64,000 nucleotides of DNA from Sulfurimonas sp. HSL1-2 (GCF_039645565.1 NZ_CP147914.1:1671573-1735572), one strand, 5' to 3'; numbered from the stretch's first letter, positions 10,123 through 18,531 are shown. Notes: a model not told the origin generated them from the letters alone. Program-made: numbers and translations.

Positions 10123-11094
10123 CTATTGCGCTTCACTCTTCGCCGGAAGCGGCGGCAGTGTCACCCGCTCAAGCAGTGCCGCGAGCGGCTTCGTCTCTTC
10201 GTAGCGGTTGGCCGCTTCTATCGTGTAGCGCAGCGTCAGCGGCAGGTCGCCGAGGTAGCCCGGTTTGCCGTCGCGCAGCCAGAGCCGCGCAAAGATGCCC
10301 AGCACCTTGATGTGGCGCTGCAGTCCCATGAAGTCGAACCACTTCAGGAAAGTTGCGTCGTCGGCGACGATGCCCGCCCTGTCCCGGAAGCGCAGCGCCA
10401 GCGCCGCCATCTCTTCCGGTTCGAAACGGATGTAGAGGTCCTTGAGCAGGGATACAAGGTCGTAGGTCACCGCCCCCTTCATGGCGTCCTGGTAGTCGAT
10501 GACCCCCGTTTCGTCCGTGGGCGTCACCATGATGTTGCGCGAGTGGAAATCGCGGTGGACGAAGACCCCCTGCGGCTGCGACAGCACCGTCTCCGAGATC
10601 GTGTCCAGCACCTCTTCCAGCATCCGTTCCTCCTCTTCGCTGAGGGTCATCCCAAGGTACTTTTCCAGGAACCATGTTTTCATCAGGTCCATCTCAAAGT
10701 GCAAAAAGGCCTTGTCGTAGAGCGGCAGCCCCTCCGCATCCGCGGCCTGCATCTTGACGATCTCGTCGATGGCGCTGCTGTAGTAGGAGTCGAAGTTCGC
10801 CTCATTCAGGACATTGAGCAGGGAGCGCGAGCCGAAATCCTCCAGGACGAGGAAGCCTTCGTCCCGGTCTTCCAGGTAGATCTGCGGCGCCTTGACGTCG
10901 ACGCCATGCAGCCTCCCTGTCACGTCGAGGAAAGGAACAAGCGACTCCTTCTCCAGCGAAGCATCCATGACAATGAGCTTCTCCCTCCCCCGGCGCAGCC
11001 GGAAATAGCGCCGGAAGCTGGCGTCGGCACTGGCGACTTCCACCTCCCAGTCGCGGTAGGGCGTCTTTGCCAGCCACGCTTTTACTTTATGCAT
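10123..11094 (-). CDS. amgK: AmgK-like anomeric MurNAc/GlcNAc kinase
   Basis: This 323-aa aminoglycoside phosphotransferase-fold kinase shows the nucleotide-binding RRYFRLRRGREKLIVMDAS at the N-terminus, FLVLEDFG, the catalytic loop VFVHRDFHSRNIMV (Asp as base) and the metal site GVIDYQDAMKG. AmgK phosphorylates C1 of MurNAc to give MurNAc-1-phosphate for MurU. The gene overlaps anmK by 8 bp and is followed by murU. The three-gene order matches the anabolic MurNAc recycling pathway described in Pseudomonas, which confers fosfomycin tolerance there. Substrate is inferred from context. Confidence 0.87.
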   Translation of the reverse strand: MHKVKAWLAKTPYRDWEVEVASADASFRRYFRLRRGREKLIVMDASLEKESLVPFLDVTGRLHGVDVKAPQIYLEDRDEGFLVLEDFGSRSLLNVLNEANFDSYYSSAIDEIVKMQAADAEGLPLYDKAFLHFEMDLMKTWFLEKYLGMTLSEEEERMLEEVLDTISETVLSQPQGVFVHRDFHSRNIMVTPTDETGVIDYQDAMKGAVTYDLVSLLKDLYIRFEPEEMAALALRFRDRAGIVADDATFLKWFDFMGLQRHIKVLGIFARLWLRDGKPGYLGDLPLTLRYTIEAANRYEETKPLAALLERVTLPPLPAKSEAQ

Positions 11095-12178
11095 ATATCC
11101 CCCCGAGGATCGTATTTTGCGACGCGCCCGTCACGCTGGAGAGCTCGACGGCCTCTTCGTTCATGCGCTTGTATGCCAACCAGGCGAAGGCCATCGCCTC
11201 CATCCAGTCGCCGGGGATGCCATACTCGTCGGTGCGGACAACCTCGACGCCCTCCAGCTGCGAGGCGATCCGCCCCCGCAGGTAGACGTTCTCTGCCCCG
11301 CCGCCGCAGAGCAGCAGCCTCGATGGGGCGTATTTCGCGGCCTCCTGTGCGATGCTGCGCGCCGTCAGCTCCGTCAGGGTCGCCAGGAAGGCATCGCTGC
11401 GCATCCCCTCTTTGACAAAGCGCTCCGCCCGCGCGGCGTTGAAATACTCCCGCCCCGTGCTTTTGGGTGCCGGGCGCGAAAAATAGGGGTCGGAGAGCAT
11501 CGCGCCCAGCACGCCTTCGTCTACTTCCCCCCGCTGCGCGATGGTGCCGTTCTCATCATAGGAGCAGCCGAACTTCTCCGCGCACCAGCCGTCCATCAGC
11601 ACGTTGCCCGGCCCCGTATCGTACCCCAGCAGTTCGTCGCCGATGACGGTGATGTTGGCCATCCCGCCGATATTGACAACGAGGGTGCGCCCTTGGAGTT
11701 TCTCGAAGAGGAAGCGGTGAAACGCCGGGGCGAAGGGCGCGCCCTGCCCCCCAAACGCTACATCCTTCCGGCGGAAATCCGCGACGGTCCTGATGCCCGT
11801 ACGGGCACAGACGATGTTGGGGTCACCCAGCTGCATCGTAAAAGGCATGGGGCCTGTGGGACGGTGCCAGAGCGTCTGGCCGTGCAGGCCTATTGCCTCG
11901 ATCCGGCCTGTGTCGAGGTGGTGCTCGCGGATGAGCGCCTGCACGGCGTCGGCGAAGAGGATGCCCAGGCGGTGGTCCAGCTCCCCTATCTCCTCCAGCG
12001 TCGTGCTGCCGCCGATGACGCGGAGCAGGTCAGCACGCAGCTGCGCGTCAAAGGGGTAGGCAAGCGACGCCGCCAGCTCGATGCCCTCCCCGTCCACGGG
12101 ACAGAGCACGACGTCCACCCCGTCCAGGCTCGTTCCCGACATGACACCGATATAACACTGTTTCGAATCAAAGCTCAT
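11087..12178 (-). CDS. anmK: AnmK, 1,6-anhydro-N-acetylmuramic acid kinase
   Basis: AnmK opens and phosphorylates anhydroMurNAc released by lytic transglycosylases, giving MurNAc-6-phosphate. The 363-aa product shows the family pattern: GVMSGTSLDGVD at residues 10-21, IGLHGQTLWHRP, QLGDPNIVCARTGI, the FRRKDVAFGGQGAPFAPAFH core, VVNIGGMANIT, YDTGPGNVLMD and the C-terminal LLLCGGGAENVYLR. Two starts are possible: ATG at 12184 and ATG at 12178. The second has better spacing from the GTAGGA ribosome binding site and is used here. It is transcribed divergently from the DUF808 gene. Confidence 0.95.
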   Translation of the reverse strand: MSFDSKQCYIGVMSGTSLDGVDVVLCPVDGEGIELAASLAYPFDAQLRADLLRVIGGSTTLEEIGELDHRLGILFADAVQALIREHHLDTGRIEAIGLHGQTLWHRPTGPMPFTMQLGDPNIVCARTGIRTVADFRRKDVAFGGQGAPFAPAFHRFLFEKLQGRTLVVNIGGMANITVIGDELLGYDTGPGNVLMDGWCAEKFGCSYDENGTIAQRGEVDEGVLGAMLSDPYFSRPAPKSTGREYFNAARAERFVKEGMRSDAFLATLTELTARSIAQEAAKYAPSRLLLCGGGAENVYLRGRIASQLEGVEVVRTDEYGIPGDWMEAMAFAWLAYKRMNEEAVELSSVTGASQNTILGGIYA

Positions 12179-12249
12179 TTTCATTCCTACCGATATGGTA
12201 CTATATGCAACTTTATCCAGGGCATGTTCATGCCCTCCAGGAGGGATCA

Positions 12250-13104
12250 ATGACCGGGGGCTTCTTCGCCATTCTCGACGATATCGCGGCGCTACTCGAC
12301 GACACGGCCGTCATGAGCAAGGTCGCGGCCAAAAAAGTGGGCGGCGTCCTGGGCGACGACCTCGCCGTCAACGCCGAGCAGGCCTCCGGCCACGCCAGTT
12401 CGCGCGAACTGCCCGTGCTCTGGGCCATTACCAAGGGCTCTTTCCGCAACAAGGCCATCATCCTCCCCGTCGCCTTCCTGCTCAGTGCCTTCGCCCCCTG
12501 GGCGATCGTGCCCATCCTGATGCTCGGGGCGGCCTACCTCAGCTACGAGGGGGCGGAAAAAGTACTGGAATATCTCCGGCCGGGGCACCATAATGAAGAG
12601 CAAAAAGGCGCCGTCGACGAGGCCGCCAAGATCACATCGGCCATCCGCACCGACTTCATCCTCTCCATCGAGATCATCGTCATCGCGCTGGGCGTCGTCG
12701 CCGGGGAAGCCCTGACGACCCAGATCCTTGTCGTCACCCTGATCGCGCTGCTGGCAACCGTGGGAGTCTACGGCATCGTCGCGCTGATGGTGCGCATGGA
12801 CGACATGGGCTTCGCCCTGGTCGGTTTCAGCCAGACCCGCACGGGCACGAAAGCGGTGCTGCTGAAACGCTCCGGCCTCCTGCTCGTGCAGGCAATGCCG
12901 AAACTCATCAAGGCGCTGGGGTACATCGGCACCGTGGCGATGCTGCTGGTGGGCGGCGGCATCTTCGTCCACCACGTAGAGTGGCTGCACCACGCCCTCG
13001 CGTTCCTCCCCTTCATTCTGCCCGAACTCGCAAGCGGCCTGGCCGCCGGAATGCTGCTGTTGGCACTCGTCCTTCTCTGGGAGCGGCTGACGCAGCGGGG
13101 CTGA
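12250..13104 (+). CDS. DUF808 (YedI-like) inner-membrane protein
   Basis: This 284-aa protein of the DUF808 family has no established function. It has the N-terminal FFAILDDIAALLDDTAVMSK segment, AAKKVGGVLGDDLAVNAEQ and several hydrophobic spans, matching YedI-type proteins. The ATG at 12250 is preceded by AGGAGGG, which excludes the upstream in-frame ATG at 12205. It sits head-to-head with anmK across 71 bp containing a TATGGTACTATATGC promoter-like stretch, and its 3' end marks the left border of the AT-rich insert. Confidence 0.85.
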   Translation: MTGGFFAILDDIAALLDDTAVMSKVAAKKVGGVLGDDLAVNAEQASGHASSRELPVLWAITKGSFRNKAIILPVAFLLSAFAPWAIVPILMLGAAYLSYEGAEKVLEYLRPGHHNEEQKGAVDEAAKITSAIRTDFILSIEIIVIALGVVAGEALTTQILVVTLIALLATVGVYGIVALMVRMDDMGFALVGFSQTRTGTKAVLLKRSGLLLVQAMPKLIKALGYIGTVAMLLVGGGIFVHHVEWLHHALAFLPFILPELASGLAAGMLLLALVLLWERLTQRG

Positions 13105-13363
13105 TCCTCGTATCACCATTTGCCTGATAGTGGGACATTCTGTCCTGCTATCCAAATCACTTCCCCCAAACAAACAGCAAAAACCTTAAGTATTCCTCTG
13201 TAGAATATGTGAAAATATGTCATTTTATTGAGATTAAAAAACATTCTTTGTGATAGCAGGACACTTTGTATGTCTGAATATCTATTACGATTCCGACAAA
13301 AGTATGTTTTGGATATCAATAAAGAGTTATGTCTAATATATTCCAAGCACTTTGAGACAAGAA
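13105..13363. other. Left edge of AT-rich insert, with an inverted repeat
   Basis: This 259-bp non-coding stretch marks the abrupt change from GC-rich to AT-rich sequence. It holds an exact 11-bp inverted repeat (TGTCCTGCTAT at 13141-13151, ATAGCAGGACA at 13253-13263) about 100 bp apart. I see no transposase or recombinase. ORFs that can be drawn here on either strand lack ribosome binding sites and recognisable content. Confidence 0.5.
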
Positions 13364-14650
13364 ATGAAATATACGAAAATATATCTTATAGCATTGATAA
13401 TTCTATTTACTGGTTGTAATAGTAACTCCAGTAGTAAACAATTACCTGACACAAAGACATGGAGTACCCCCGAACCATTTTTTCAAAGTAGCGGATATTC
13501 AGTAACAGAAATAGACAGCCAAGGTAATATCATTATTGTCACCTGGCATTACAATAATAATAATGGTCACTATGAATTAATACGACATGAATCTAGAGGT
13601 AACATTTGGTGCGAAGCAGAGCTTATTAGTAATGTACCTAATCAGTCCTATAATCCAGTATACAAACCTGTTGTAGCAATGGACAACAACGGCAATGCCA
13701 TCATAGTATGGTATCAAACCGGTGAGGTAGCATTAATAATAACAGAGTTTCGCAATGGCTTTTGGAGTCCGCCCAGAGTACTGAGCTATCTTGATGCAGG
13801 ATCGAGTGGCCATTCCGTCGCAATGAATGATCTTGGTCATGCAATCATTGTCTGGGAAACAAACAATACAATATATAAAACAGAATCGATGGATGGAGAT
13901 TGGTCTACACCTGAACCTGTGGCTACAGGATATTATGTTCGTAGTCCTGAAGTTAGAATCAATGCGGAAGGCAACGGGGTGCTAATTTGGCGAGAAGATT
14001 ACAACGCGACTCTCGTCAGTAGCGAATTAGTGCAAGGGGTATGGAACACTCCGAAAACTGTTGGGACAACGGAAAGTGTTTTGTATGATGTTGAAATGGA
14101 CGAAAGTGGAAATGCAATTGTTGTGTGGATGAACCAGAATGATACAGGCACAAATGCTCAAATCTATATGAATGAGTTAAAAAGCAATGTCTGGTCTGGA
14201 CCGAAAAGTGTCAGTATGGACGGTGTTCATACTATTAATCCCAATTTAGCCTTGAGCGCGAACGGTAATGCCATTATTACTTGGCAACAGTTGATGGGTA
14301 CGGCGTATCAGATTTACCGTATTGAACTTATGGACGGGTACTGGGACACACCTGTGCCTGTAAGTTCTGCAGGCATTGAGTCTGTTAATCCATTAGCTAA
14401 AATTGACAAGAATGGAAACGCTATTCTTGTCTGGAATGAAAAAAACGGTAGCAGCTGGCAACTAATGATGAGCCAACTGATCCAAGGATCATGGACTGAT
14501 GGTGAGTATTTCACAAGCAGTGACAATACACTGAATCCCATCAACTATGATATGGACATGAACTGCAACGGTGAAGCGGTTTTTGTTTGGGGACAGTCAG
14601 ACAACGATACTTGGTATGAGTATCGAAGTCTTTACAATCAATTGCGGTAA
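13364..14650 (+). CDS. Lipoprotein with eight propeller-type repeats
   Basis: This 428-aa predicted outer-membrane or surface lipoprotein starts at ATG 13364; an in-frame TTG 12 bases upstream is less likely. The signal peptide ends in the lipobox LFTGC, with Cys at about residue 18. The rest consists of about eight repeats of 40-50 residues sharing GNAI(I/L)VW and a following W(S/D/N)TP element: DNNGNAIIVW, DESGNAIVVW, SANGNAIITW and DKNGNAILVW are clear copies. This pattern suggests a beta-propeller. Base composition and codon use are far more AT-rich than the flanks, so recent transfer is likely. Function is unknown; binding or adhesion is a guess. Confidence 0.75.
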   Translation: MKYTKIYLIALIILFTGCNSNSSSKQLPDTKTWSTPEPFFQSSGYSVTEIDSQGNIIIVTWHYNNNNGHYELIRHESRGNIWCEAELISNVPNQSYNPVYKPVVAMDNNGNAIIVWYQTGEVALIITEFRNGFWSPPRVLSYLDAGSSGHSVAMNDLGHAIIVWETNNTIYKTESMDGDWSTPEPVATGYYVRSPEVRINAEGNGVLIWREDYNATLVSSELVQGVWNTPKTVGTTESVLYDVEMDESGNAIVVWMNQNDTGTNAQIYMNELKSNVWSGPKSVSMDGVHTINPNLALSANGNAIITWQQLMGTAYQIYRIELMDGYWDTPVPVSSAGIESVNPLAKIDKNGNAILVWNEKNGSSWQLMMSQLIQGSWTDGEYFTSSDNTLNPINYDMDMNCNGEAVFVWGQSDNDTWYEYRSLYNQLR

Positions 14651-14705
14651 TTTCAATGACAATGATTATATGTATTAATTTAAACTATCCTTTGACAAAC
14701 CAAAC

Positions 14706-14758
14706 GAGGCTAATCAAAACCCCGCGGGTGGCTTTTTGATTGCTCATTTTAAACGTAG
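14706..14758. repeat. Palindromic element, copy 1 (terminator-like hairpin)
   Basis: A hairpin with arms AATCAAAA (14712-14719) and TTTTGATT (14734-14741) extended by CC/GG, followed by CATTTTAAACGTAG. It lies about 60 bp after the preceding stop codon. The whole 53 bases align with copy 2 at 15210-15260 with a few indels. It may act as a transcription terminator or as a recombination site. Confidence 0.65.
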
Positions 14759-14776
14759 TCGTATAAAAGGTAAAAA

Positions 14777-15184
14777 ATGTCCTTTAAAGAATTTTTAGTA
14801 TTTCTCACAATATATATAATTTTTTTGCCTTTTTCATTTTGGTTATATAGTCAATACACTAATTTTAAATTGACAGATATCCTTATTTTGAATTTTATTC
14901 CCGAACAAATTGTTTACGCAGTATTATCTGCAATTTTCAAATATTCGTATAACAATATTCATAGAGAAACTACGTATGAGAAACGGCAGAATAGCCGCAT
15001 CATTGGAGTATTCGCTACATTCTCAGTTTACATTGGTGTTATGATTGTGTTTAGAGAGGAAATTGAAAATTCGATTTCATTTTTCAGATTACTTGTATAT
15101 TTAATTCCACTTATCATGATTGTACTACTTGCAAAGAGATATAAAAATGTTCTGCATGCCATAAGTTATGAATTACGAGTTTAA
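14777..15184 (+). CDS. Small AT-rich integral membrane protein, unknown
   Basis: This 135-aa predicted membrane protein has four hydrophobic segments: an N-terminal FLVFLTIYIIFLPFSFWLY, a second around residues 33-52, a third in the GVFATFSVYIGVMIV region and a fourth in LLVYLIPLIMIVLLA. The ATG at 14777 has an AAAGGTAAAAA stretch just upstream. I recognise no family. Codon usage is strongly A/T biased, like the lipoprotein gene before it and unlike the rest of the window. It is bracketed by two copies of a related palindromic element, giving the look of a mobile cassette. Confidence 0.6.
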   Translation: MSFKEFLVFLTIYIIFLPFSFWLYSQYTNFKLTDILILNFIPEQIVYAVLSAIFKYSYNNIHRETTYEKRQNSRIIGVFATFSVYIGVMIVFREEIENSISFFRLLVYLIPLIMIVLLAKRYKNVLHAISYELRV

Positions 15185-15209
15185 TTGAATGATACATAAT
15201 AAAGCAGGT

Positions 15210-15260
15210 GAGCCCAATCAAAAACCGCAAGCAGCTTTTGATTGCCATTTTTAAACGTTA
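15210..15260. repeat. Palindromic element, copy 2 (overlaps the SSS gene end)
   Basis: Arms AATCAAAA (15216-15223) and TTTTGATT (15236-15243) around CCGCAAGCAGC, followed by CCATTTTTAAACGTTA. It closely resembles copy 1 and its last bases include the TAA stop of the leftward SSS symporter gene, so the element sits exactly at the boundary between insert and backbone. Confidence 0.65.
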
Positions 15261-16742
15261 CTCTCCCCTGCTCCCGAACTGCATAATCACAAACGCCACC
15301 GCCGTTCCCCCGACAAGCTGATCGGCCAGAGAGAAGGCCCCGCCGAAACAGTAGGGCTGCAAGAGTAATACTGTGACAAAACCGCCGCCCAAGGCCCACG
15401 GTACCGTTCGGGTGCTGCCGCGTTTCGTAAAGAGCGCCGAGGCGTAGACGCCCAGCAGTCCGGCGTAGGCGAAGCTCATGACCCCCAGCGCGAAACTGAC
15501 CAGCGGCAGGTCCGTCGCCCGCTGCCAGTAGTAGCTCACGACGGCCATCATTGTCAGCACGAGCGCAAAGAGCAGTACGGCCGTCCGCGCGGCGGCTACA
15601 TAGTGGCTTTCTTCCATCTCGCCCCGCGCCGTCTTCCAGGGACGGTAGATATCTTCCACGGCTACCGAGGCCATCGCCGCGAGCACCGAGTTCGTCGAGG
15701 AGAGCGCGGCGGCAATCGCCCCCACGGTGACGAACCCGCGCAACCCCGCGGGCATTTCGTTGAGGATGTAGGTCATGAAAATAGTGATCTTCTCCCCGCC
15801 GAACTCCTGCACGGCGCCGCCGCCGATGCCGGAGAGTTCCGGGTGGTTGTAAAAGAGGTAAAGCAGCAGCCCGATGGCGAGGAAGAGCAGCACGACGGGA
15901 ATCGTCATGACGATGGAGACGACCAGCGCCCGTGAGCCGTCGCGACCGTTCTTGCAGGCCAGCACGCGCTGGGTCATATCCTGGTCCAGGCCGTAGGCCG
16001 CGATGTTGAGCAGCAGCCAGCCGCCCAACAGGCTCCAGATGCCGAAGTTTCCGGCCGTGTCGATGACGGTCAGTTTCCCCTCGGCATTCAAAACGTCATA
16101 CATCGTACCGATGTCCGTCTGCAGCGTGCTGTAGAGGTAGATCAGCACGGCGACACCGGCACCGATGTAGGTCACCGCCTGGATGACGTCGCTGTAGATG
16201 ACCGACTTCACCCCGCCGAAGTAGGTATAGGCCAGCGCCCCCAGCACGAGCATAAGTATGGCGGCGAAGAGGTGCAGCGGCGCGATGTCGGCGAAGACGA
16301 TCATCGAAACGGCCAGCGCCCCGATGTAGAGCCGCGCGCCGCTGGCGAGGACCCGGCCGACGAGGAACATAATGCCCGCTTCGCGTTTGGCCTTCGCGCC
16401 GTAGCGCTGCTCCAGCAGTTCGTAGACGGTGACGGCGCGGATTGCGTAGAAGCGCGGCACCAGCACCTTGGCAATGAAGAGCACGGCCAGCAGCGCCGAG
16501 ACGTAGAAGCCGACGAAGGTGAGGTTGCTGCGGTAGGCGTACTCCGGGCCGCCCAGGAAGGTCGCCGCCGACTGCGAGGTCGCCAGTACGGAGACGGCGG
16601 CGGCGAGCATCGGGACGCTGTTCCCCCCGACGAAGTAGTCGCGTGATGAACGTATGTTCACGCGGGAAAAGAGCCACGAACTGAAGGCCAGGATGGCAAA
16701 ATAGCCGCCGAAGACGGTCCAGTCGAGGGGGGAGAATCCCAT
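15258..16742 (-). CDS. SSS-family solute:sodium symporter, coupled to NagZ-amidase
   Basis: This 494-aa inner-membrane protein with about thirteen hydrophobic spans belongs to the sodium:solute symporter family (SLC5-like). Family features are RDYFVGGNSVPM after the first helix, ATSQSAATFLGGPEYAYR, TVYELLEQRYG and GLDQDMTQRVLACKN. The ATG at 16742 and the TGA of the upstream NagZ-amidase gene share a base (TGATG), a classic coupling arrangement, so the leftward N-terminal extension that can be drawn is not used. SSS members import sugars, sialic acid, amino acids and more. Coupling to a periplasmic muropeptide-degrading enzyme suggests that it takes up MurNAc, anhydroMurNAc or GlcNAc; this is inference. 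Confidence 0.85.
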   Translation of the reverse strand: MGFSPLDWTVFGGYFAILAFSSWLFSRVNIRSSRDYFVGGNSVPMLAAAVSVLATSQSAATFLGGPEYAYRSNLTFVGFYVSALLAVLFIAKVLVPRFYAIRAVTVYELLEQRYGAKAKREAGIMFLVGRVLASGARLYIGALAVSMIVFADIAPLHLFAAILMLVLGALAYTYFGGVKSVIYSDVIQAVTYIGAGVAVLIYLYSTLQTDIGTMYDVLNAEGKLTVIDTAGNFGIWSLLGGWLLLNIAAYGLDQDMTQRVLACKNGRDGSRALVVSIVMTIPVVLLFLAIGLLLYLFYNHPELSGIGGGAVQEFGGEKITIFMTYILNEMPAGLRGFVTVGAIAAALSSTNSVLAAMASVAVEDIYRPWKTARGEMEESHYVAAARTAVLLFALVLTMMAVVSYYWQRATDLPLVSFALGVMSFAYAGLLGVYASALFTKRGSTRTVPWALGGGFVTVLLLQPYCFGGAFSLADQLVGGTAVAFVIMQFGSRGE

Positions 16743-18451
16743 CAGCGCGCTTCCGGCGGGGCTTTCAGGTGCAGGTCGCTGACGGCGCTGCGCACCTTCC
16801 GCATAAAGGCCTCGCCCGGGTCGCTCTTTTCCGTGCGGTATCCCTTGTCCCGTTCCCGCCACAGCGGGGTCGCTTCCATCCTGCGGTACTCGTGGTGTCC
16901 TATGAGGTACTCCATGTGCGGGTACTTCCCGGCGAGGTAGCGCACCAGCGCGATATTCGCGCGCAGCTGCGCCGGGGTGAGGTCCTCTTTGGCATTGCCC
17001 TCCCCGCCGACGTTCTCGATGCCGATACTGTCGTAGTTGAGCCCGATGACGTGGCGCGCCATCCGGTTCTCCGGCATCAGGCGGTAGATGGTGCCGTCCC
17101 GGTCGACGAGGAACTGCGAGGAGACGTTGAGCGCACCTGCGGTCGCGATGTCGCCGCGGCTTCCGGGCAGCAGCTCCGGCTGCAGGCGCGCAAAAGAAGA
17201 CTTCAGCCCCATATCGGCCGTCCAGTGCAGGACGATGACTTTCGGATCGATCGTAATGTCACTCACGTCCATGCCATAGTGCTGTTTGATGTACTGCTTC
17301 GTCAGGGCAGTGCGCTGCGGGCCGAAAGCGATGGGCTTGTCGACGATTTTCGGCGCGCCGATGCCGTAGGCGTCGTAAAGCGCATTGATACGGCGGTTCG
17401 ACTCGACGATCCGCTCGCGGGAGATCCGCCCCGCTTTGACCTCGGCGTAGATCGTCTCGACGATCCGGCCAAGCATGTTGCTGCCGAGCTGGTTTGCAAA
17501 GAGCAGCATGTCCACCCCGCCGTTGATGGCGAGGCGCACCGTCTCTTCAAGGCTGTAGTGTTCCGAGATCGCCTTCATCTGCAGGTCGTCGCTGACGATG
17601 ACCCCCTTGAAGCCCAGCTCGCCGCGCAGCAGCTCCGTGTTGATCTTGTGCGAGAGCGTCGCCGGGTAGTCGGGGTCGAGACGGCGGTTGAAGACGTGGG
17701 CCGTCATGATCATGTCCGCTTTGCCCTCGTTGATCAGGCGGCGGTAGGGTTCGAGCTCTACGGGCGTCCATGTTTCGCTGACGTCCACGAAACCTTTGTG
17801 CGAATCCCCCAGGGAGGAGCCGTGCCCGGGGAAGTGCTTCAGTACCCCGACGACTTTTTTCGCCCGCAGGGCATCGAGCATTATTCCCGCGTACCGCGTC
17901 ACCTTTTCCGGAGACTTGCCGTAGGAGCGTTTGAGGCCGACGATTACCGTGTTGTCGGGATTGACCGCCAGGTCGACGTCGGGGGCAAAGTCCGTATTGA
18001 TCCCGGCATCGGAAAGGGTAGTCGCCAATGTCCCGTATACCTGCTGCGCGTACGCCGGGTCATCCCGCATCCCGACGGCCTCCGCCGAGGGAACCTCAGG
18101 AAAGCCGTAGGCGGGTTTCAGGCGCGCGACCCGGCCGCCCTCCTGGTCCACGGAAACGAGCAGCGGGGCGGTGGCAAAGGCCTGCAGCTGGGCCGTCAAC
18201 GCGGCGAGCTGGCGGGGTGAACGGATGTTCTTCGTCCGTTTCAGGTCCGGGTAGCCGAGGTCAAAAAGGATCACGCCGCCCGGTTTGTACTGCCGCAGTT
18301 CCCGCACGAAAGGGTCAGAGGCGTCGAGCGTTTCGGCATCGAAACCAACAATGAGCATCCGCCCGATCTGCGCTTTGAGGTCGGCGTCGGAAATCTCCGT
18401 CGCACCGAGAAGAAACAGGGGAAGAAAAAATAAAAGTGTAAGTATCCGCAT
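16742..18451 (-). CDS. Exported NagZ (GH3) fused to AmpD-like N-acetylmuramyl amidase
   Basis: This 569-aa protein starts with a hydrophobic signal peptide (MRILTLLFFLPLFLLGA). Residues about 25-370 are a glycoside hydrolase family 3 N-acetylglucosaminidase: VSVDQEGGRVARL, VLKHFPGHGSS, GDSHKGF (His of the Asp-His dyad) and VIVSDDLQM with the nucleophile Asp near residue 287. Residues about 400-550 are an amidase_2 domain: zinc-ligand candidates are His409 in VLHWTAD, His in LIGHHEYRR and Asp in KSDPGEAF, plus ARHVIGLNYDSIGIE. One chain would thus cleave both the GlcNAc-MurNAc bond and the MurNAc-peptide bond, probably in the periplasm. Starts at 18460 or 18451 are possible. TGATG coupling links it to the symporter. 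Confidence 0.9.
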   Translation of the reverse strand: MRILTLLFFLPLFLLGATEISDADLKAQIGRMLIVGFDAETLDASDPFVRELRQYKPGGVILFDLGYPDLKRTKNIRSPRQLAALTAQLQAFATAPLLVSVDQEGGRVARLKPAYGFPEVPSAEAVGMRDDPAYAQQVYGTLATTLSDAGINTDFAPDVDLAVNPDNTVIVGLKRSYGKSPEKVTRYAGIMLDALRAKKVVGVLKHFPGHGSSLGDSHKGFVDVSETWTPVELEPYRRLINEGKADMIMTAHVFNRRLDPDYPATLSHKINTELLRGELGFKGVIVSDDLQMKAISEHYSLEETVRLAINGGVDMLLFANQLGSNMLGRIVETIYAEVKAGRISRERIVESNRRINALYDAYGIGAPKIVDKPIAFGPQRTALTKQYIKQHYGMDVSDITIDPKVIVLHWTADMGLKSSFARLQPELLPGSRGDIATAGALNVSSQFLVDRDGTIYRLMPENRMARHVIGLNYDSIGIENVGGEGNAKEDLTPAQLRANIALVRYLAGKYPHMEYLIGHHEYRRMEATPLWRERDKGYRTEKSDPGEAFMRKVRSAVSDLHLKAPPEAR

Positions 18452-18458
18452 GCCTCGC

Positions 18459-18531
18459 ATTGTACACACTCATTTTGGATAATGCGTTTAATGAAACGGC
18501 ACTACCAATGGCGGCGGAAATAGTGTACAAT
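18459..18531. promoter_or_regulatory. Mirrored -10-like elements between divergent genes
   Basis: ATTGTACAC (18459-18467) and GTGTACAAT (18523-18531) are exact reverse complements. Each contains TACAAT in the orientation of the gene it faces, so they look like twin -10 boxes of divergent promoters. The leftward one is only a few bases from the start of the NagZ-amidase gene, which would give a leaderless or very short leader. Confidence 0.4.

Noticed and set aside
13113-13346. 77-aa minus-strand frame in the AT-rich gap
   Set aside because: No ribosome binding site, no signal or family features, and AT-rich DNA here is open in several frames by chance.
14706-15260. Integron attC sites
   Set aside because: The gene-plus-palindrome layout suggested it, but the core GTTRRRY/RYYYAAC pair is not present and no integrase is in view; kept only as a repeat pair.
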